Position numbers and translations under genes: made by a program. DNA of 64,000 nucleotides from Confluentibacter lentus (GTDB taxonomy: Bacteria; Bacteroidota; Bacteroidia; Flavobacteriales; Flavobacteriaceae): contig NZ_NIHE01000006.1 in the NCBI RefSeq assembly GCF_002806995.1, forward strand, positions 124,001 through 188,000, written 5' to 3'. How positions within the stretch are numbered: position 1 is the first letter of the stretch; each line of letters begins with the position of its first letter. Positions 7,943 through 17,581 of the stretch are shown one piece after another. The notes under the pieces were generated by a model that saw only the letters and a list, made by a program, of their open reading frames with translations, did not search any database and had not been told where the DNA came from.

Positions 7943-10900
7943 TTATCGCTTTAAAGCAAAGTGGCCTTTTATGGTAAATGCATTACCTTGTTGAATAATA
8001 TTTGCAACAAACCAATAATCATCCGCGGGCATGTTGTAGCCATTATAAGTACCATCCCAACCTGTAGAAAAATCAGGTAAAGTCTTTAAAAGTTTGCCAT
8101 ATCTATCATAAATATATACCACAGTTCCCGGTAATTGTCTATTATCAACAACATGCCATGTGTCAAAATAACCGTCATTATTAGGGGTTACAAATTTAGG
8201 AATATCAAAAACGGTCACTTCTTGAGAAATATCTTCGCAACCATTTAAGTCCCTTACAGTAACTGTATGCGTACCAAGTGTTACATTATCAAATGTATTT
8301 GAAGTTTGCGGTTCACCACCATCTAAAATAAAAACATAATCACCAATACCACTAACATCTACGGTAATACTATTAGGGTCGGCAAAATTAACAGTTGTTG
8401 TAAAATTGATATCAGCTATAGAAGATTCAATAACCGAAAACGGTTTTGTAAACTCACAAGTAGGAGCATTTGTGTAAGGTCTTGTTACGGTTACCCAATA
8501 ATTACCAATATCACCCATACCTAATTCTATTTGTGGCGTGGTTTCTCCAGTAGACCATAAATAGGTGTCAGTTGGATTTCCTGTTTCAGCATCTATAACT
8601 AAAGGTAAATCGTTTAAACATAAAGTAATCACGTTTTCAACAGGTACTACAGGTAGTGGATTTACAAAAACGTTAAATTGTGTGATGTCATAGCAACCGG
8701 TATTATTATTTTCTAATCTGGCGTAAATAATGTCTCCATTAATTGCGGGGTGTAAATTATTTACGGCATTAATTCCTGCTTCGGCATTTGCTAGATTGGT
8801 GTGATAAGTAATTGTGTAAGCCGTTTGATTTTGAGTGCCCAAAATAGCGTTATTATTTTGCGCCAAATCGAATGTAAAGATGCCATCATAATTATCATCA
8901 CATTCAACTAAATCTTGTGGTGTACTGGCAATAGGATTTGGATTGATTTGCAAGTTAAAAGAGGTTGTAATAAAACATCCTGTGTTAATATCTGAAAGTC
9001 TGACAAAAATAATATGGTTGTTAGATGTGTAATTGAATGTATTTCCGATTGGTGCCACGTTATTATCAGCATCGGCTTGCGAATTGTGATAAGATATATT
9101 AGCAATGCTAGGATTATTCAATAGCATTTGATTTACTAGTGATAAATCATAAGTATCCGTATTATTATCACATATCTGAATGGTTCCAACGTTATTAAAA
9201 GTTGGTGGTAAATCAACTATTAAATCTAAAGGAATTATAGTAAAACAATTGGTAATGGTGTTGGTTACTTTGATGTAAACGGTTTTGGAGCCTGAAACGT
9301 AATTTGTTGGATTAGGAATGGCAAGCGCATTATCCAAAGCGTCATCTTGATTGATGTCATCAAAATTTTCAAAATAATGTACGGTGATGGTTTGTATTCT
9401 ATCTAGATTTTGGTAATCAGCATTATCAAGATTGAAAACAGCGATGCCATCCAAACGATCCGTATATGTATCACAAACTTCTAGCGGATTTGCATCTGTT
9501 AGATTTGGTGAAGGCACAATGTTAATACCTAACTCATCAAAAACCACGCATTGTGTATCGGTACTTTGAATTCTAATGTACAAGGTTTGTGGATTTGTAG
9601 CATTTGTATATTGAAGAGGTAGCGCGCCTATACCATTTTGTGCATCAGCAGATGTTAAATGAAAGGTTACGTTCAAATTATTTGGGTCAGGTGAACCTTG
9701 TCTAATTTCCGTTATTTTTTCGCTTAAATAGAAAAGATGTTCTTCATCATTGCTTCTGTCATCACATTGAAAGTAATCTTCAAAAGCCGTATTGTATATA
9801 GGATTGGAAGACACTCTGATAGTGAATGAACTCGTTCCGAAGCAACTCGAATCCGTTGTGTTTTCTACCCTAACGTAAATAGTTTGTGTGGGTGATGTGT
9901 TAAAGTAATCATTGTTTTTATCAATGGCATTGACTAAATTTCCATTTAGTGCATCGGTTTCATTTTCAAAATAATAAACCTCTTTTCCTGTTTGTCCGTT
10001 TAATATTTCGACATCCTTATCAGATAAAATAAAGGCTTCTGTTTGATCGGTATCATCTTCACAAACTTGCATGATTCCTATGGTAGGAAAAACAGGAAGG
10101 GTGTTTACTATAATTTCCAGAGGAACTACTTTATAGCAAGGCGTTATGGTACTTTCTACCCTAATGTAAACGGTTTGGGTTGAAGCATTAAAAGCGATTC
10201 TTTCTGCATTTGAAAGCGGATTTGTATTGGCTTCTGCATCTGTAATGGAATTGAAAAAATCAATATTCAGACCAGTGGTACTTGGCACAACTTCTGGTAT
10301 TGAAGAATCAAGATTTACTATTGAAAATCCATCTTGGTCATTATCACAGATAATAATTGGACTAGGAATTGCAGCTTCAGGAGCTTGAATGATTTGAATA
10401 TCAAAACTAGAAACTGTAGAGCAGCCTGTTTCAACATTTTCTATACGTACCCATATAGTTTCAGTTCCATTTACCGAGTAAAAAGGTGGGTGTTGATTAA
10501 AATTTGTATCAGCGTCATTCTCTGTCGGAAAATAATTTACTATAAAATCTGTGTTGCCATTTGTTATAATGTCATCAAACGAAGATAAATCAACCGTGAT
10601 AGTACCGTCTGTAACATCACTATCATTGTCACAATAGGTTAAAGGCGCTGTAGGATTAAATAGCAAGATTGGGTTTACTATAAGTCTAATTGAAGCGACT
10701 TCTTCACAAATACCATTATTAATTCTCAAATAAAGCGTTTTTGGGGTTGTATTACTAACATTGTATAAAGCGTTTTTGGGAATTGGATTGATGTTGTTAT
10801 CCCTATCGTTTTCAGAATCAAAAAATGTGATAGAAATATTATCTAAGTCATTGGCAACATATGTTTCAACAGTATTTAAGTTAAATCCAATAATACCACC

Positions 10901-12841
10901 ACTTCCTTCAGTATCGCATAACGCATAATCCTCAATAGCAGTTCCTGTCAGTAACAAATTGGAATGTGCTTGTATGGGCACAATGGTGAAGCACCCAGTT
11001 GAATCATCTTGGATACGTACGTAAACACCTTGGACATTTGGTTGAATATTAGCATAATTTGTTGGATCTAAAATAGGATTCGAGCCAGATTCAGCATCAG
11101 AAAAAGTTTCATAAAAAGAGCTAGTTACTCCAGTTAAACCATTTAAGATATCAGCCAATACTTGGGTTAGATCAAAGGTTGCAAAGCCATCCATGTCAGT
11201 ATCACAAGCGTCAATAAATTGTGTGTCGGTAATTACCAATGGGCTTATGTCCATATTTATATCCAAAGTTGTGGTATTAACACAGCCAGTTTGCGTACTA
11301 AAAACCCTAACATAAACCCGATCTGTTGGTGTGGTACTGTTTATAAAAGTTGATATTGGGTTATTTCCAGAATTGGCATCGGGTTGATTATAATGATATG
11401 AGACTATTAAGTTGCTTTGTCCTCCAGTTATTTCATCATCTTTTTCAGTTAAATCTATAATACTAAAGCCATCGGGTAATGAGTCACTATCACATGCAGA
11501 CAATGGTGTTGGAGGTATTATATTAGGAATTGGATTGACTATTAAGTTAAAAGTTGTAAAACCCAAACAACCAGTATCAGTATCTTCTATTCTAACATAT
11601 ATTGGCTGTGGACTCGTCGTATTTTGAATAGGAGCTGTTATACTTCCAATATTGTTTCTTGCATCGGCATCAGATAAATGGTAAGAATATATATAGTTTG
11701 CAAAAGGAATATTATTTTCGATATCTGTATTTTTATTTGAGAGATCGAATGTTTCAAAACCATTCCCACCTATATCGTCACATAATTCAAAAGTAGAAAT
11801 AGGATTGATGTTTTCTTCGGTATTTAAGGTTACGATAATCTCATCCTCTTCAACACAGGTATTACTTCCTAATGGTACAGAAACTTCAACTTTATAAGTG
11901 CCATTTTGGACAACATTAAGTGTTGGATTTGTTTGCCCAATAATTTCGTTATTATTTAAAAACCATTTATAGCTGGCTGATGGATTTTGGATATCTGCAT
12001 TCAGTAAGGTAGAACCAGAACAAGTGGCAATATCATCACCTAAATTTAAAATATTGAAACTGCCACCTTCTATGAATACAGCCGAATCAAAATTTTGATC
12101 AGAATTATCGGCGATTACTAATTTTATATGGTATTGTACATAAGGAATTATAGTGGCAGATGCCGTTAATACAGTTGTTCTTCCTTCATAATTAGTATCG
12201 CCTATGTTGTAACCATCAAAATACTGTTCGTTAACAGCGGGACAATTAGGACCTAGTTGCGGATGTATAGTTCCAGTATTTACTGGTGTTGAAGTGTTTG
12301 GTATTAAAGCTATATTTTGATAGGGGACGGCACTTCCTGTTGGTTTTATTAAAAAAGCAAAACCATCGGAAAACTGACAAGAATTAATGCCTTCATATTC
12401 TTCTGAAGCCAATAAATAATTAAATTGAAGTTGGTTAGAGGTAGATATAATATCAAATTCAATAGATGTTGCATTGAGGCTATTGCTAACTCCTAAAGCA
12501 GCTTCTAAATCAGGGTCAGATCCCCAAGCGGTAGAACCTTCACTAAGTGTTGGTGTTATTAAAGAATTTCCAGCTGATAAGGCATTGCCCGTGGATAACA
12601 TAATACCATTTTCAAACGGGAAATTAGAACTGCCTCTAGTAAATTGCCCATAACTGGAAAAACCATAGCTACTGCCATTTATAGATGAGGTTATATTGGT
12701 CACTTCAACGCAACCATTAATAAGATTGTTTAGTATTAAATCTTGTAAGCTAACAGAATTATTGACATTGATTTTTTGAGCAGATGCTACAGTTACACTA
12801 CAAATTAGCATAGCAATAAAGTAATGTAAATTTCTGTTCAT
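7943..12841 (-). CDS. Giant secreted repeat protein with choice-of-anchor L and type B T9SS sorting domain
   Basis: A 1632-residue surface protein. I start at ATG 12841 (MNRNLHYFIAMLICSVTVASA, a clean signal peptide); in-frame codons further upstream would place charged residues before it. Domains in order: signal peptide; choice-of-anchor L-like domain (about 25-270: NGIMLSTGNAL, FNYLLASEEYEG, DGFAFLIKP); an Ig-like segment; eleven degenerate repeats of about 95 residues (about 345-1397), each opening with CD and ending in YVRVEN...TGCF...VNPxP; two Ig/PKD-like segments; and the C-terminal 'gliding motility-associated' type B sorting domain (KFVTPNNDGYFDTW, IYDRYGKLLK, GWDGTYNG, DDYWF, KGHFALKR). 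It is exported by Sec and then the type IX system. An adhesin role is inferred from architecture. Confidence 0.9.
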   Translation of the reverse strand: MNRNLHYFIAMLICSVTVASAQKINVNNSVSLQDLILNNLINGCVEVTNITSSINGSSYGFSSYGQFTRGSSNFPFENGIMLSTGNALSAGNSLITPTLSEGSTAWGSDPDLEAALGVSNSLNATSIEFDIISTSNQLQFNYLLASEEYEGINSCQFSDGFAFLIKPTGSAVPYQNIALIPNTSTPVNTGTIHPQLGPNCPAVNEQYFDGYNIGDTNYEGRTTVLTASATIIPYVQYHIKLVIADNSDQNFDSAVFIEGGSFNILNLGDDIATCSGSTLLNADIQNPSASYKWFLNNNEIIGQTNPTLNVVQNGTYKVEVSVPLGSNTCVEEDEIIVTLNTEENINPISTFELCDDIGGNGFETFDLSNKNTDIENNIPFANYIYSYHLSDADARNNIGSITAPIQNTTSPQPIYVRIEDTDTGCLGFTTFNLIVNPIPNIIPPTPLSACDSDSLPDGFSIIDLTEKDDEITGGQSNLIVSYHYNQPDANSGNNPISTFINSTTPTDRVYVRVFSTQTGCVNTTTLDINMDISPLVITDTQFIDACDTDMDGFATFDLTQVLADILNGLTGVTSSFYETFSDAESGSNPILDPTNYANIQPNVQGVYVRIQDDSTGCFTIVPIQAHSNLLLTGTAIEDYALCDTEGSGGIIGFNLNTVETYVANDLDNISITFFDSENDRDNNINPIPKNALYNVSNTTPKTLYLRINNGICEEVASIRLIVNPILLFNPTAPLTYCDNDSDVTDGTITVDLSSFDDIITNGNTDFIVNYFPTENDADTNFNQHPPFYSVNGTETIWVRIENVETGCSTVSSFDIQIIQAPEAAIPSPIIICDNDQDGFSIVNLDSSIPEVVPSTTGLNIDFFNSITDAEANTNPLSNAERIAFNASTQTVYIRVESTITPCYKVVPLEIIVNTLPVFPTIGIMQVCEDDTDQTEAFILSDKDVEILNGQTGKEVYYFENETDALNGNLVNAIDKNNDYFNTSPTQTIYVRVENTTDSSCFGTSSFTIRVSSNPIYNTAFEDYFQCDDRSNDEEHLFYLSEKITEIRQGSPDPNNLNVTFHLTSADAQNGIGALPLQYTNATNPQTLYIRIQSTDTQCVVFDELGINIVPSPNLTDANPLEVCDTYTDRLDGIAVFNLDNADYQNLDRIQTITVHYFENFDDINQDDALDNALAIPNPTNYVSGSKTVYIKVTNTITNCFTIIPLDLIVDLPPTFNNVGTIQICDNNTDTYDLSLVNQMLLNNPSIANISYHNSQADADNNVAPIGNTFNYTSNNHIIFVRLSDINTGCFITTSFNLQINPNPIASTPQDLVECDDNYDGIFTFDLAQNNNAILGTQNQTAYTITYHTNLANAEAGINAVNNLHPAINGDIIYARLENNNTGCYDITQFNVFVNPLPVVPVENVITLCLNDLPLVIDAETGNPTDTYLWSTGETTPQIELGMGDIGNYWVTVTRPYTNAPTCEFTKPFSVIESSIADINFTTTVNFADPNSITVDVSGIGDYVFILDGGEPQTSNTFDNVTLGTHTVTVRDLNGCEDISQEVTVFDIPKFVTPNNDGYFDTWHVVDNRQLPGTVVYIYDRYGKLLKTLPDFSTGWDGTYNGYNMPADDYWFVANIIQQGNAFTIKGHFALKR
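8651..11809 (-). repeat. Eleven tandem ~95-residue protein repeats
   Basis: This is the coding-level repeat array inside the adhesin. Each unit starts with a CD(x)D(x)DG(F) motif, has a central DA(x)xxxNPI-type motif, then (Q)T(I)YVRVEN, TGC, and ends at VNPxP. The units are diverged in DNA, so this is an old array rather than a recent expansion. The neighbouring gene carries two further units of the same type. Confidence 0.8.
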
Positions 12842-12966
12842 TTTTGCTTTATTTGGGTAAAACTTTTTAGCCATCAATTTTGTGGTGAAAGTAGATATAA
12901 TTAAGATTAAACGCAAAAAAAAGCGATAAAATACATTTTATATCTCTTAATGATTTAAAATGTTAA

Positions 12967-15690
12967 TTAATTCTTTAACGTAAAATGATTTTTAAACACA
13001 CGTCCGTCTTGAAGTTTTACTGAAAACCAATAATCATCAGAGGGTAACCTTTGTCCATTAAATTTGCCATCCCAGCCTTCACTTAAAGGATCCAATTGTT
13101 TAATTAATTTTCCAAACCGATCATAAATCGTAATATTCGTATTTGGTTGAAACATATCTGATACCCCAATTATTTGCCATTTATCATTGACACCGTCATT
13201 ATTTGGAGTGAAAAATTTTGGATAACCAATGACAGAAACCTGGCTATCAACAACCCCACAATCATTTTCTACATCTTTAACATATACAGTATAGATACCT
13301 GGGTATATATTCTCGAAAACATTACTATCCTGATAAGGTTTGTAAACATTATTTCCAGAATCGTATAACGCATAATTATAAATACCTTCACCAGTTACCA
13401 AAACGGTAATAGTATTGTTCTCGGTTACATCTTCTACTTTAATGTCTTTGAATGTGGCTATATTTGAAGACTCTACTGTAATCGTCCTAGTCTTACTGCA
13501 ACCATTAATTTTGCTGGTTACTGTTACTGTGTAATCACCAACAGCATTTACTAAGGTTTGGTAGCTTGTATCTCCATTAGACCAAAGAAACGTGTAATTA
13601 TTTGGGTTGTCATCTATAAGTCCCGCATCAAGGGTAATGTATTCTGGAGATTTGTTTAAACAATAATAATCAACACCTGTTAGCTCTATATTGGGCAATC
13701 TATTTACAATTAAGCCAACTTCACTAATACCATAACAAGCATTTGAATTTTCTACTCGTGCGAAAATGGTTTGTGCATAAGGTTGCTTATTTATATAACT
13801 TACTCCTAATTTGTTAATTTCTAAAAGCGCATCTTCATAAGTTTCATAATATGATATATCTAGGTCGATGTTTGGAATGCCATTTAATATTTCGGTATTG
13901 GCATCATTTAAATTAAAAACATGTAACCCGTCTTCAACGCCATCATCATCACAAACAGGAGTTAAAACCGTATTATTGACATCGGTTAAGCTGACGGTTA
14001 ATGTCAATTCCGAAAAAGAGAAACAGTCGGTATCCACATTCGTTGCTTTAACATAAATGATTTGCGGATTAGAACTATTTTTATAAGAATGACCATCAAT
14101 TTCCATAGTCCCAGCTATATCAGTAAAAAAAGTATAAACTAAAGTGGCGCCCAAATAAGGCTCCTTATAAGCTTCATACAGATTAAAAGCTGTAATGCCA
14201 TCTTTTAATCCATCTTCATCACATTGAATTAATGTTTTGTCTTCAACGGTTGGGTTTGGATTAAAAAGCACATAAGCTTGCCCTTCTATTTCACAATCAC
14301 CATTATTAGGATTTATTAGGACTTCATAATGTCCGCTAGATGTCACCGTTAAATCAAACGTATTGTTAGGTAAGACTATATTATCTTTTGTCCAAGTGTA
14401 AGTGGCACCTGATATATTTTCAGAAGTCAGTTGGTATGAATCACCATCGCAAAGTGCTAAACTAATATCACTTTTTCCATTTTTTATGATATCAATTTGC
14501 GTATTGAATAATGATTGAATAAAAGGAGGAAGCCCTTGGGATGATTGGTTTGGCGACAGATTGATAGCGTTATGTTGATAATTACAAGCTGTACCAACTT
14601 CATTAGGATTTCTTATAACACCTAAATAAGGTAAACCAACTTGATACGTAGCCGTTAAAGCTCTATAGATTCTCCCATCGGGACCTAATTGTAAACCACC
14701 TCTATATAATTGTCTGTCATCAATAATGACTTGTGAAGTTTGTATGTTAGCTTGTGTTAAATCAAACTGCGCTAAAGAAGAACGATGGTTTGTAGGGTCA
14801 TCATCTAAATCAAAGCTATTGCTCTGAAAAGCATTAGAGGAATGCACATATAACAATTGACTGTTAGGAGAGAATTCTAAACCATAAGGGAAATTATTTT
14901 GTGAATTTATTGAGAGGCTGATTGCATTAGACACGATACCGGTGGCTGTATCAAAATCATATAAGAATAATCTATCTGCTGTAGAAGAATTGAAAATATT
15001 CGATGTAAAATTAGCGCAAGCCATCTTTGTGCCATCAGGAGACAGTTTTAAATAACCTCGAGGGTCTGTTATACTAATGGGGAAAGTTGATTTTACTGAA
15101 TTGCTGTTTACGCCATTTACACTAACCTCAAAAGCATGGAAGGTATTATAGCTATCTGTATTTCCGTCAGCAGAAGCAAACGAAACGACCCACATGGATT
15201 TGGAAATGCAGTCTTTTAAAACGGCGGTTATTTTTTCTGAACTAACGTTTAAAAGTCTTGTGTTGTAATCGGTAACTGCTCCTAATCCATTGTTTAAAGT
15301 AATATCAACTACCGAATAGTGCAATCCCGTGTTATTAAATTGGGAACCAACAGTGAATACGTAATAAATATTGGAATCATCTGGTTTTGGGACTATAATG
15401 GCAGATTGTGTGCTAGAACTATCGCCTAATAAACCTCCAGCCATAACGCCATGATTTTTATTCCAAATGGTCGTTCCATCCGTGTAAAATAATAAATTAC
15501 CAGTATCATCGGAAATAGACGTACAACCTTCGTAGGTAATAAGCGAACCATCATCTAAAGATGTAATTGTGCTGTTGGCTTGATTGAATTTTATACCTGC
15601 ACCAAATCCGAAATACCAATTAGCAGCTTCACTTTGCGCAAATAGGTTTATGCTTAAAAAACAGACTATGAGGGATAATAAATATTTCAT
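12967..15690 (-). CDS. Secreted beta-propeller protein with type B T9SS sorting domain
   Basis: A 907-residue secreted protein. The signal peptide is MKYLLSLIVCFLSINLFAQ. Residues about 20-400 look like a WD40/Kelch-like propeller (NWYFGFGAGIKF, LLFYTDG, YYVFTVG, LKLSPDGTKMACAN, YGLEFSPNSQLLYV, LQLGPDGRIYRAL). An Ig/PKD-like domain follows, then two CD...TGC repeats of the same type as in the downstream adhesin (about 480-690), another PKD-like domain, and a C-terminal type B sorting domain (FFTPNNDGVNDKW, YDRFGKLIKQL, GWDGKFNGQRLP, FKNHFTLKN). It has its own TATCTTTA promoter-like element at 15711-15718. Gap to the adhesin is 125 nt, so co-expression is possible but not shown. Confidence 0.9.
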   Translation of the reverse strand: MKYLLSLIVCFLSINLFAQSEAANWYFGFGAGIKFNQANSTITSLDDGSLITYEGCTSISDDTGNLLFYTDGTTIWNKNHGVMAGGLLGDSSSTQSAIIVPKPDDSNIYYVFTVGSQFNNTGLHYSVVDITLNNGLGAVTDYNTRLLNVSSEKITAVLKDCISKSMWVVSFASADGNTDSYNTFHAFEVSVNGVNSNSVKSTFPISITDPRGYLKLSPDGTKMACANFTSNIFNSSTADRLFLYDFDTATGIVSNAISLSINSQNNFPYGLEFSPNSQLLYVHSSNAFQSNSFDLDDDPTNHRSSLAQFDLTQANIQTSQVIIDDRQLYRGGLQLGPDGRIYRALTATYQVGLPYLGVIRNPNEVGTACNYQHNAINLSPNQSSQGLPPFIQSLFNTQIDIIKNGKSDISLALCDGDSYQLTSENISGATYTWTKDNIVLPNNTFDLTVTSSGHYEVLINPNNGDCEIEGQAYVLFNPNPTVEDKTLIQCDEDGLKDGITAFNLYEAYKEPYLGATLVYTFFTDIAGTMEIDGHSYKNSSNPQIIYVKATNVDTDCFSFSELTLTVSLTDVNNTVLTPVCDDDGVEDGLHVFNLNDANTEILNGIPNIDLDISYYETYEDALLEINKLGVSYINKQPYAQTIFARVENSNACYGISEVGLIVNRLPNIELTGVDYYCLNKSPEYITLDAGLIDDNPNNYTFLWSNGDTSYQTLVNAVGDYTVTVTSKINGCSKTRTITVESSNIATFKDIKVEDVTENNTITVLVTGEGIYNYALYDSGNNVYKPYQDSNVFENIYPGIYTVYVKDVENDCGVVDSQVSVIGYPKFFTPNNDGVNDKWQIIGVSDMFQPNTNITIYDRFGKLIKQLDPLSEGWDGKFNGQRLPSDDYWFSVKLQDGRVFKNHFTLKN

Positions 15691-15718
15691 CTTTAATTGG
15701 CAACTGCCTTTAAAGATA

Positions 15719-16549
15719 TTATAAATCCCTTTTCTTCAATAATAAATACGATAAAAATATGAATAGGGCAGTCCAACCAACTACAATGGCAATTTCGTAC
15801 CAATGTATGGCATAATCGAAATTAAATTTTTCACCAATTTGATTGGCAACTGATTGTACAGCACTCAAGCGTGTAAAAGGTTCCTTAATTAAATTGGACA
15901 TCGCATTAAGAGGGAAAAACTGCATGATAGTACTGGCAATATCTGGATTGGTATTCCATCTTAATACACCAAATATAATGCCCTCGACAAATTGCCAAAC
16001 AAAAAGAAACCCAAGTGCAAAAGCAGAACGTTTGACCAAAATGCCTAAAAATAAGCAAAACGAGAAAAACCCAACCAGCTTTATAAAAAAGGCTATAAGA
16101 TATTCTAAGTCAGAGAAAATAATGCTTAATTCAGTATAACTTGAAAAAATCAATCCTAAAATTAAGGACACTATAAAAAGAAATATAGTTGACGCTAGTG
16201 ATAATAATACAACGGTATAAAATTTAGATAAAATGAATTCCTTTTTGCTTAATCCGTCAATCAGATTTTGTTTTAAGGTTTTATTGCTATATTCATTGGA
16301 CATCATAGATACAATAACAATCGCAAGAAATAACTTAAAAAGCGCAGAAATGTAGCTATTAAAATGCCATACATACGGAAAATTAAAAATACCCATTTCA
16401 GCTAAATGGAATTGTATGGGGCCAATATCAAACTTAATGGCAGCCACCAAAGCAATAGAGGTCAATAAAACAAAGTAGGTAATAATTAAAATTTTACTAG
16501 ACCTGCTATGTTTTAGTTTATGTAATTCTATATTTAGTAATCTGTACAT
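15719..16549 (-). CDS. ABC-2 type transporter permease
   Basis: A 276-residue integral membrane protein with about six hydrophobic segments (for example ILIITYFVLLTSIALVAA, FLAIVIVSMMSN, FLFIVSLILGLIF). A cytosolic stretch after the second segment (NEYSNKTLKQNLIDGLSK) is typical of ABC-2 permeases of the BcrB/NosY type. It starts 1 nt after the stop of the ATPase gene, so the two form one operon and one exporter. The substrate is unknown; related pairs handle peptides, antibiotics or membrane-stress functions. Confidence 0.85.
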   Translation of the reverse strand: MYRLLNIELHKLKHSRSSKILIITYFVLLTSIALVAAIKFDIGPIQFHLAEMGIFNFPYVWHFNSYISALFKLFLAIVIVSMMSNEYSNKTLKQNLIDGLSKKEFILSKFYTVVLLSLASTIFLFIVSLILGLIFSSYTELSIIFSDLEYLIAFFIKLVGFFSFCLFLGILVKRSAFALGFLFVWQFVEGIIFGVLRWNTNPDIASTIMQFFPLNAMSNLIKEPFTRLSAVQSVANQIGEKFNFDYAIHWYEIAIVVGWTALFIFLSYLLLKKRDL

Positions 16550-16550
16550 G

Positions 16551-17447
16551 TTATTGGTTGTTGGTTAATGTTAAAAATTGCTCTTCCAAACTTTCTTTAC
16601 GTTGAACAAGATGTGTTAAAACAATCCCTTTTTCAAAAAGCAATGTGTTTAATGTTTCAGATTTTAATGGCTCATTCAAAAAAGCAGTAACCAGTTGTTC
16701 TGTAACCTTGATATTTCCGAAGTAAGGAAGATTTTCAAGAACTTTCACCAACGCTTCCATATCATTACATTTCAATTCAAAAAAACCATGACTGGAAATC
16801 ATTTCATCAACTCTACCAGAGTAGAGGTTCACTCCTTTACGTAAAACCACGACATGCGAACATACTTTTTCAACTTCATCCAGTAGATGGGACGCTAATA
16901 AAATGGTAGTTCCTTCACTAGCAATTTTTTTAATTATTTCCCTAATTTGATGAATACCTTGCGGATCCAGTCCGTTGGTAGGTTCATCCAATATTAAAAT
17001 TTCCGGGTCGTTTAATAGGGCAGAGGCGATGGCTAAACGCTGTTTCATCCCTAAGGAATAGGTGCTGAATTTACTATCTTTTCGTTCTAATAGTCCGACA
17101 ATCTCAAGCTTTTCTTCTATTTTGCTTTCATTAACGCCTTTAATTTTGCATACCAATTTTAAATTTTGTTCAGCAGTCATGTAAGGGTAAAAATTAGGAC
17201 GTTCTATAATAGCGCCTACTTTTTTTAAAGCATCATGCGTGGTGGTATTACCATCAAACCATTTAAAATCGCCCGACGTTTTATTCACTACATTCAAAAC
17301 AATACCGAGGGTAGTCGATTTTCCACTACCATTTGGTCCTAAAATACCATAGACATTGCCTTTATTTATGGTGAAGGATAAATCGTTGACGGCCGTTAAA
17401 TAGCCAAATTTTTTGGTGAGATTGCTAATGGTTAGTATAGAATCCAA
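16551..17447 (-). CDS. ABC transporter ATP-binding protein
   Basis: A 298-residue ATPase of the BcrA/CcmA class that drives the permease encoded directly downstream. Walker A GPNGSGKS is at about residues 37-44, the signature LGMKQRLAIASALL at about 133-146, Walker B ILILDEPTNG at about 150-159, followed by the switch histidine in LLASHLLDEVE. The C-terminal 80 residues form the accessory domain of this class. Promoter element TACTTTTG is at 17505-17512. Confidence 0.92.
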   Translation of the reverse strand: MDSILTISNLTKKFGYLTAVNDLSFTINKGNVYGILGPNGSGKSTTLGIVLNVVNKTSGDFKWFDGNTTTHDALKKVGAIIERPNFYPYMTAEQNLKLVCKIKGVNESKIEEKLEIVGLLERKDSKFSTYSLGMKQRLAIASALLNDPEILILDEPTNGLDPQGIHQIREIIKKIASEGTTILLASHLLDEVEKVCSHVVVLRKGVNLYSGRVDEMISSHGFFELKCNDMEALVKVLENLPYFGNIKVTEQLVTAFLNEPLKSETLNTLLFEKGIVLTHLVQRKESLEEQFLTLTNNQ

Positions 17448-17473
17448 AATATATTATTTTTAAACTGATGAAT

Positions 17474-17487
17474 CCGATGACTATCGG
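17474..17487. repeat. Short palindrome CCGAT-GACT-ATCGG
   Basis: A 5-bp inverted repeat with a 4-nt loop in the divergent gap between the ABC ATPase gene and the kinase-fold gene. It resembles short dispersed palindromes of flavobacterial intergenic regions. It lies downstream of the ATPase promoter, so it would be in that transcript's leader. Confidence 0.4.
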
Positions 17488-17504
17488 GGCAGTTAGGTTA
17501 GTTA

Positions 17505-17512
17505 CAAAAGTA
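17505..17512 (-). promoter_or_regulatory. -7 promoter element of the ABC exporter operon
   Basis: TACTTTTG on the minus strand, 57 nt upstream of the ATPase ATG. Confidence 0.5.
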
Positions 17513-17558
17513 TGACGATAGTTAGTATATTTTGTTACAAGGGTATTTTAAAAAGCAT

Positions 17559-17566
17559 TAAATTTG
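17559..17566 (+). promoter_or_regulatory. -7 promoter element of the gene at 17582
   Basis: TAAATTTG, 15 nt before ATG 17582. The alternative TTG start at 17564 lies inside this element, which argues for the ATG. Confidence 0.5.
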
Positions 17567-17581
17567 AGTCATATAACTAGT

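Noticed and set aside
12900-12966. A terminator between the two type B sorting-domain genes (ATAAAATGTATTTTAT and a T run on the minus strand)
   Set aside because: The stem is only A-T pairs with a 2-nt loop, so it is too weak to claim.
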